A DNA stretch of 8,240 nt from an uncultured Lachnospiraceae bacterium (lineage in GTDB: Bacteria; Bacillota_A; Clostridia; Lachnospirales; Lachnospiraceae): positions 1-8,240 of the forward strand of contig USDU01000104.1 of NCBI GenBank assembly GCA_900553635.1, given 5' to 3'. Below the pieces are notes generated by a model. The model was not told where the DNA came from, made no database searches, and saw only the letters and a program-made list of their open reading frames with translations. Numbering within the stretch: the stretch's first letter is position 1; each line of letters opens with the position of its first letter. Below, one piece after another: positions 6,422-8,240 of the stretch. Both the position numbers and the translations under genes were made by a program.

Positions 6422-6618
6422 CTGCCGGGACAGAAAAAATATCCCCCAGAGGGAACGTTAGCTCATTTTCCGTAGGGACGAGCAGGTTGGCAGCATCTGA
6501 AGGAGGCCCTGTTTGAGGGCCTTGGCCCGAGTTGGCCGGTCAGATGCGAATAAGCCGCCTGCGAGGAGTAGGAAAATGTGCGTGTTCCCGACGGGGGATA
6601 TTTTTTCTGTTCCGGCAG
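6422..6618 (+). repeat. 197-bp nested palindromic element: structured RNA or MITE-like repeat
   Basis: The ends form a 26-bp stem: CTGCCGG, a G-U position, then 18 perfect pairs (6422-6447 with 6593-6618). Inside, in order, are GGGAAC/GTTCCC (6451-6456, 6584-6589), CATTTTCC/GGAAAATG (6464-6471, 6571-6578), GCAGG/CCTGC (6482-6486, 6558-6562), GGC/GCC (6489-6491, 6554-6556) and GCATCTGA/TCAGATGC (6493-6500, 6540-6547). The innermost stem encloses two hairpins, GGCCCT/AGGGCC (6505-6510, 6516-6521) and GGCC/GGCC (6524-6527, 6534-6537). Three stem-edge positions are G-U on the plus strand and A-C on the minus strand, which hints at a plus-strand RNA. GGGGGATATTTTTT at the right end, and its mirror on the other strand, would also terminate transcription both ways. 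I see no target-site duplication and cannot name a known family. The rest of the 384-bp gap 6350-6733 holds the adjoining hairpin and the leuB promoter. Confidence 0.8.
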
Positions 6619-6649
6619 TACACAACATGAAAAAAAATGCATCTCCCAG

Positions 6650-6678
6650 TTGAAAAAACACGATTTATGTTCTATAGT
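6650..6678 (+). promoter_or_regulatory. Promoter of leuB-ilvD
   Basis: TTGAAA (6650-6655) and TATAGT (6673-6678) each match five of six consensus bases with the ideal 17-bp spacing. The start would be near 6685, giving a leader of about 50 nt. That is too short for a T-box or a leucine attenuator, and none is visible. The promoter lies 32 bp to the right of the palindromic element. Confidence 0.65.
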
Positions 6679-6733
6679 AATAATAATACGGAATTTTCTA
6701 CACTAAAGTAACGCATCAAAGGGGAGATGAAAA

Positions 6734-7816
6734 ATGAACTTAAACTTAGCAGTCATATCCGGCGACGGCATTGGGCCGGAGGTCGTGCGGGAGGCAAGAA
6801 AAGTCCTTGACCGCATCGCAGAAAAATATGGACATGAGATTCATTACACAGATTTACTGATGGGCGGAGCATCCATCGACGTTCACGGCGTACCGCTCAC
6901 CGACGAAACCATCGAAAGCGCCAAAAAGAGCGACGCAGTTCTCATGGGCTCCATCGGCGGCAACGCAGCCACCTCGCCCTGGTACAAGCTGCCGGCAGAC
7001 CGTCGCCCCGAGGCAGGGCTTTTAAAGCTTCGTAAATCCTTAGGCCTGTTCGCAAATCTGCGCCCGGCTATCCTGTATAAAGAGCTCCAGGACGCCTGCC
7101 CGCTCCGCAAGGACATCAGCGACAAGGGCTTCGATCTGATGATCATGCGCGAGCTGACCGGAGGTCTCTACTTTGGAGCCAGAGAGACAAAAGAGGTAGA
7201 CGGCGTCATGACTGCCATCGACACCCTGACCTATAACGAGCATGAAATCCGCCGTATCGCAAAGCGCGCCTTCGACATCGCGGGCAAGCGCAGAAGGAAA
7301 GTATGCAGTGTAGATAAAGCCAACGTGCTGGATTCTTCCAGACTCTGGAGAAAAGTCGTGGAAGAAGTGGCAAGGGAATACCCGGATATCGAGCTGACTC
7401 ATATGCTGGTAGACAACTGCGCCATGCAGCTGGTCAAAGACCCGGCCCAGTTTGACGTCATCCTGACCGAGAATATGTTTGGTGATATCCTCTCCGATGA
7501 AGCCAGCATGGTAACCGGTTCCATCGGAATGCTGGCCAGTGCCAGCCTGAACGACACCAAATTCGGTCTTTACGAGCCCAGTGGCGGATCCGCCCCGGAC
7601 ATCGCGGGACAGAATATTGCGAACCCCATCGCAACCATCCTGTCCGCAGCTATGATGCTGCGTTACAGCTTCGACCTGGATAAAGAGGCAGACGCCATTG
7701 AGCAGGCCGTCCAGCAGGTACTGACAGAGGGGTACCGCACCGGAGACATTATGTCCGAAGGCTGCAAGAAGGTAGGAACCACAGAGATGGGCGACCTGAT
7801 TGCAGAGAGAGTATAA
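6734..7816 (+). CDS. leuB: 3-isopropylmalate dehydrogenase
   Basis: This 360-residue enzyme oxidises and decarboxylates 3-isopropylmalate to 2-oxoisocaproate with NAD, the third step of leucine synthesis, in the cytoplasm. The length is typical. Visible motifs are GDGIGPEV (10-17), [10 protein letters not shown] (139-148, with the substrate-binding Arg), DKANVL (194-199, with K195), the metal-binding aspartates D227, D251 and D255 ([10 protein letters not shown]), and the nucleotide-binding [19 protein letters not shown] near the C-terminus. The GGSAPDIAG form favours isopropylmalate over isocitrate dehydrogenase. The aspartate numbering is the same as I recall for the E. coli enzyme. GGGGAG lies seven bases before the ATG. 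ilvD follows after 32 bp, so the two are probably cotranscribed. leuA, leuC and leuD are not in the window upstream, so they must lie elsewhere. Confidence 0.97.
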   Translation: MNLNLAVISGDGIGPEVVREARKVLDRIAEKYGHEIHYTDLLMGGASIDVHGVPLTDETIESAKKSDAVLMGSIGGNAATSPWYKLPADRRPEAGLLKLRKSLGLFANLRPAILYKELQDACPLRKDISDKGFDLMIMRELTGGLYFGARETKEVDGVMTAIDTLTYNEHEIRRIAKRAFDIAGKRRRKVCSVDKANVLDSSRLWRKVVEEVAREYPDIELTHMLVDNCAMQLVKDPAQFDVILTENMFGDILSDEASMVTGSIGMLASASLNDTKFGLYEPSGGSAPDIAGQNIANPIATILSAAMMLRYSFDLDKEADAIEQAVQQVLTEGYRTGDIMSEGCKKVGTTEMGDLIAERV

Positions 7817-7848
7817 TACAGTATTTATTATAGAAGGAGAACGAAAAG

Positions 7849-8240
7849 ATGAGAAGTGACGCAGTAAAAGAGGGTATGCAGCAGGCGCCCCACCGCAGTC
7901 TGTTTAACGCGCTGGGCCTGACAGAAGAAGAGATGAAGAAGCCGTTGGTCGGCATCGTGAGTTCCTATAATGAGATCGTACCGGGACATATGAACCTGGA
8001 TAAAATCGTAGAAGCCGTAAAGCTTGGCGTTGCCATGGGCGGCGGTACTCCGATTGTATTTCCGGCTATCGCAGTCTGCGACGGCATCGCCATGGGGCAT
8101 GTGGGCATGAAATACTCCCTGGTAACCCGTGACCTGATTGCCGATTCCACCGAGTGTATGGCTATGGCTCATCAGTTCGACGCCCTGGTTATGGTGCCGA
8201 ACTGTGATAAGAATGTTCCAGGACTTCTGATGGCAGCAGC
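7849..8240 (+). CDS. ilvD: Dihydroxy-acid dehydratase, 5' part (cut by window edge)
   Basis: The first 130 codons are present and the reading frame is open at the window end. The enzyme dehydrates 2,3-dihydroxy-isovalerate and 2,3-dihydroxy-3-methylvalerate, a shared step of valine, leucine and isoleucine synthesis, using an Fe-S cluster and Mg. The signature [12 protein letters not shown] (76-87) and the Fe-S/Mg motif [14 protein letters not shown] (C119, D120, K121) are clear. VPGHMNL at the first cluster region has Gly where the [2Fe-2S] plant-type enzymes have Cys, closer to the E. coli [4Fe-4S] pattern. AGAAGGAGA ends eight bases before the ATG. A longer minus-strand frame across this region is only a shadow. 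Confidence 0.96.
   Translation, partial: MRSDAVKEGMQQAPHRSLFNALGLTEEEMKKPLVGIVSSYNEIVPGHMNLDKIVEAVKLGVAMGGGTPIVFPAIAVCDGIAMGHVGMKYSLVTRDLIADSTECMAMAHQFDALVMVPNCDKNVPGLLMAA

Noticed and set aside
6458..6661. 67-codon minus-strand frame across the palindromic element
   Set aside because: It lies in the paired arms of the element, so the sequence is explained by structure. Copies may be annotated elsewhere as hypothetical proteins, but no ribosome binding site or family supports coding.
6685..6733. T-box or leucine attenuator before leuB
   Set aside because: The leader is only about 50 nt, with no stem series, T-box core or run of leucine codons.

Overview
The window looks like chromosomal DNA of a gut-type Clostridia, most likely a Lachnospiraceae relative. 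The grounds are a roughly half-GC base composition, AGGAG-type ribosome binding sites, Firmicutes-style promoters, a PdaA-type deacetylase, an EIICBA glucose PTS controlled by a BglG/GlcT-type antiterminator, and a leuB-ilvD pair. No phage, plasmid, CRISPR or transposase gene is visible. This placement is inferred from gene families, not from a database match.

Left part (1-2954): a PdaA-like polysaccharide deacetylase (54-887, minus) and a large secreted lipoprotein with a proline/acid-rich tandem repeat and a predicted beta-helix (1107-2954, plus) diverge from a 219-bp region. That region holds two candidate promoters and a perfect 8-bp-arm inverted repeat. A hairpin at 16-47 follows the deacetylase.

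Middle part (2927-6349): a GlcT/LicT-type antiterminator (2927-3766, minus) overlaps the lipoprotein gene tail to tail by 28 bp and diverges from a full-length glucose-type PTS permease EIICBA (4163-6349, plus). The 396-bp gap between them contains a minus-strand promoter candidate, a direct/inverted repeat, a good plus-strand promoter, and just after its expected start site a sequence that closely resembles a ribonucleic antiterminator (RAT). Together these suggest a self-contained sugar-sensing switch: the permease's phosphorylation state controls the antiterminator, which binds the RAT and lets transcription reach the permease gene.

Right part (6350-8240): a 384-bp gap contains the most unusual object in the window, a 197-bp nested palindromic element (6422-6618). 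It has a 26-bp terminal stem, several inner stems and two apical hairpins, and a smaller hairpin (6387-6421) directly abuts it. It could be a structured RNA or a MITE-like repeat, and it probably also terminates permease transcription. A clear promoter follows (6650-6678), then leuB (6734-7816) and the 5' part of ilvD (7849 to the window edge), forming a branched-chain amino acid operon.
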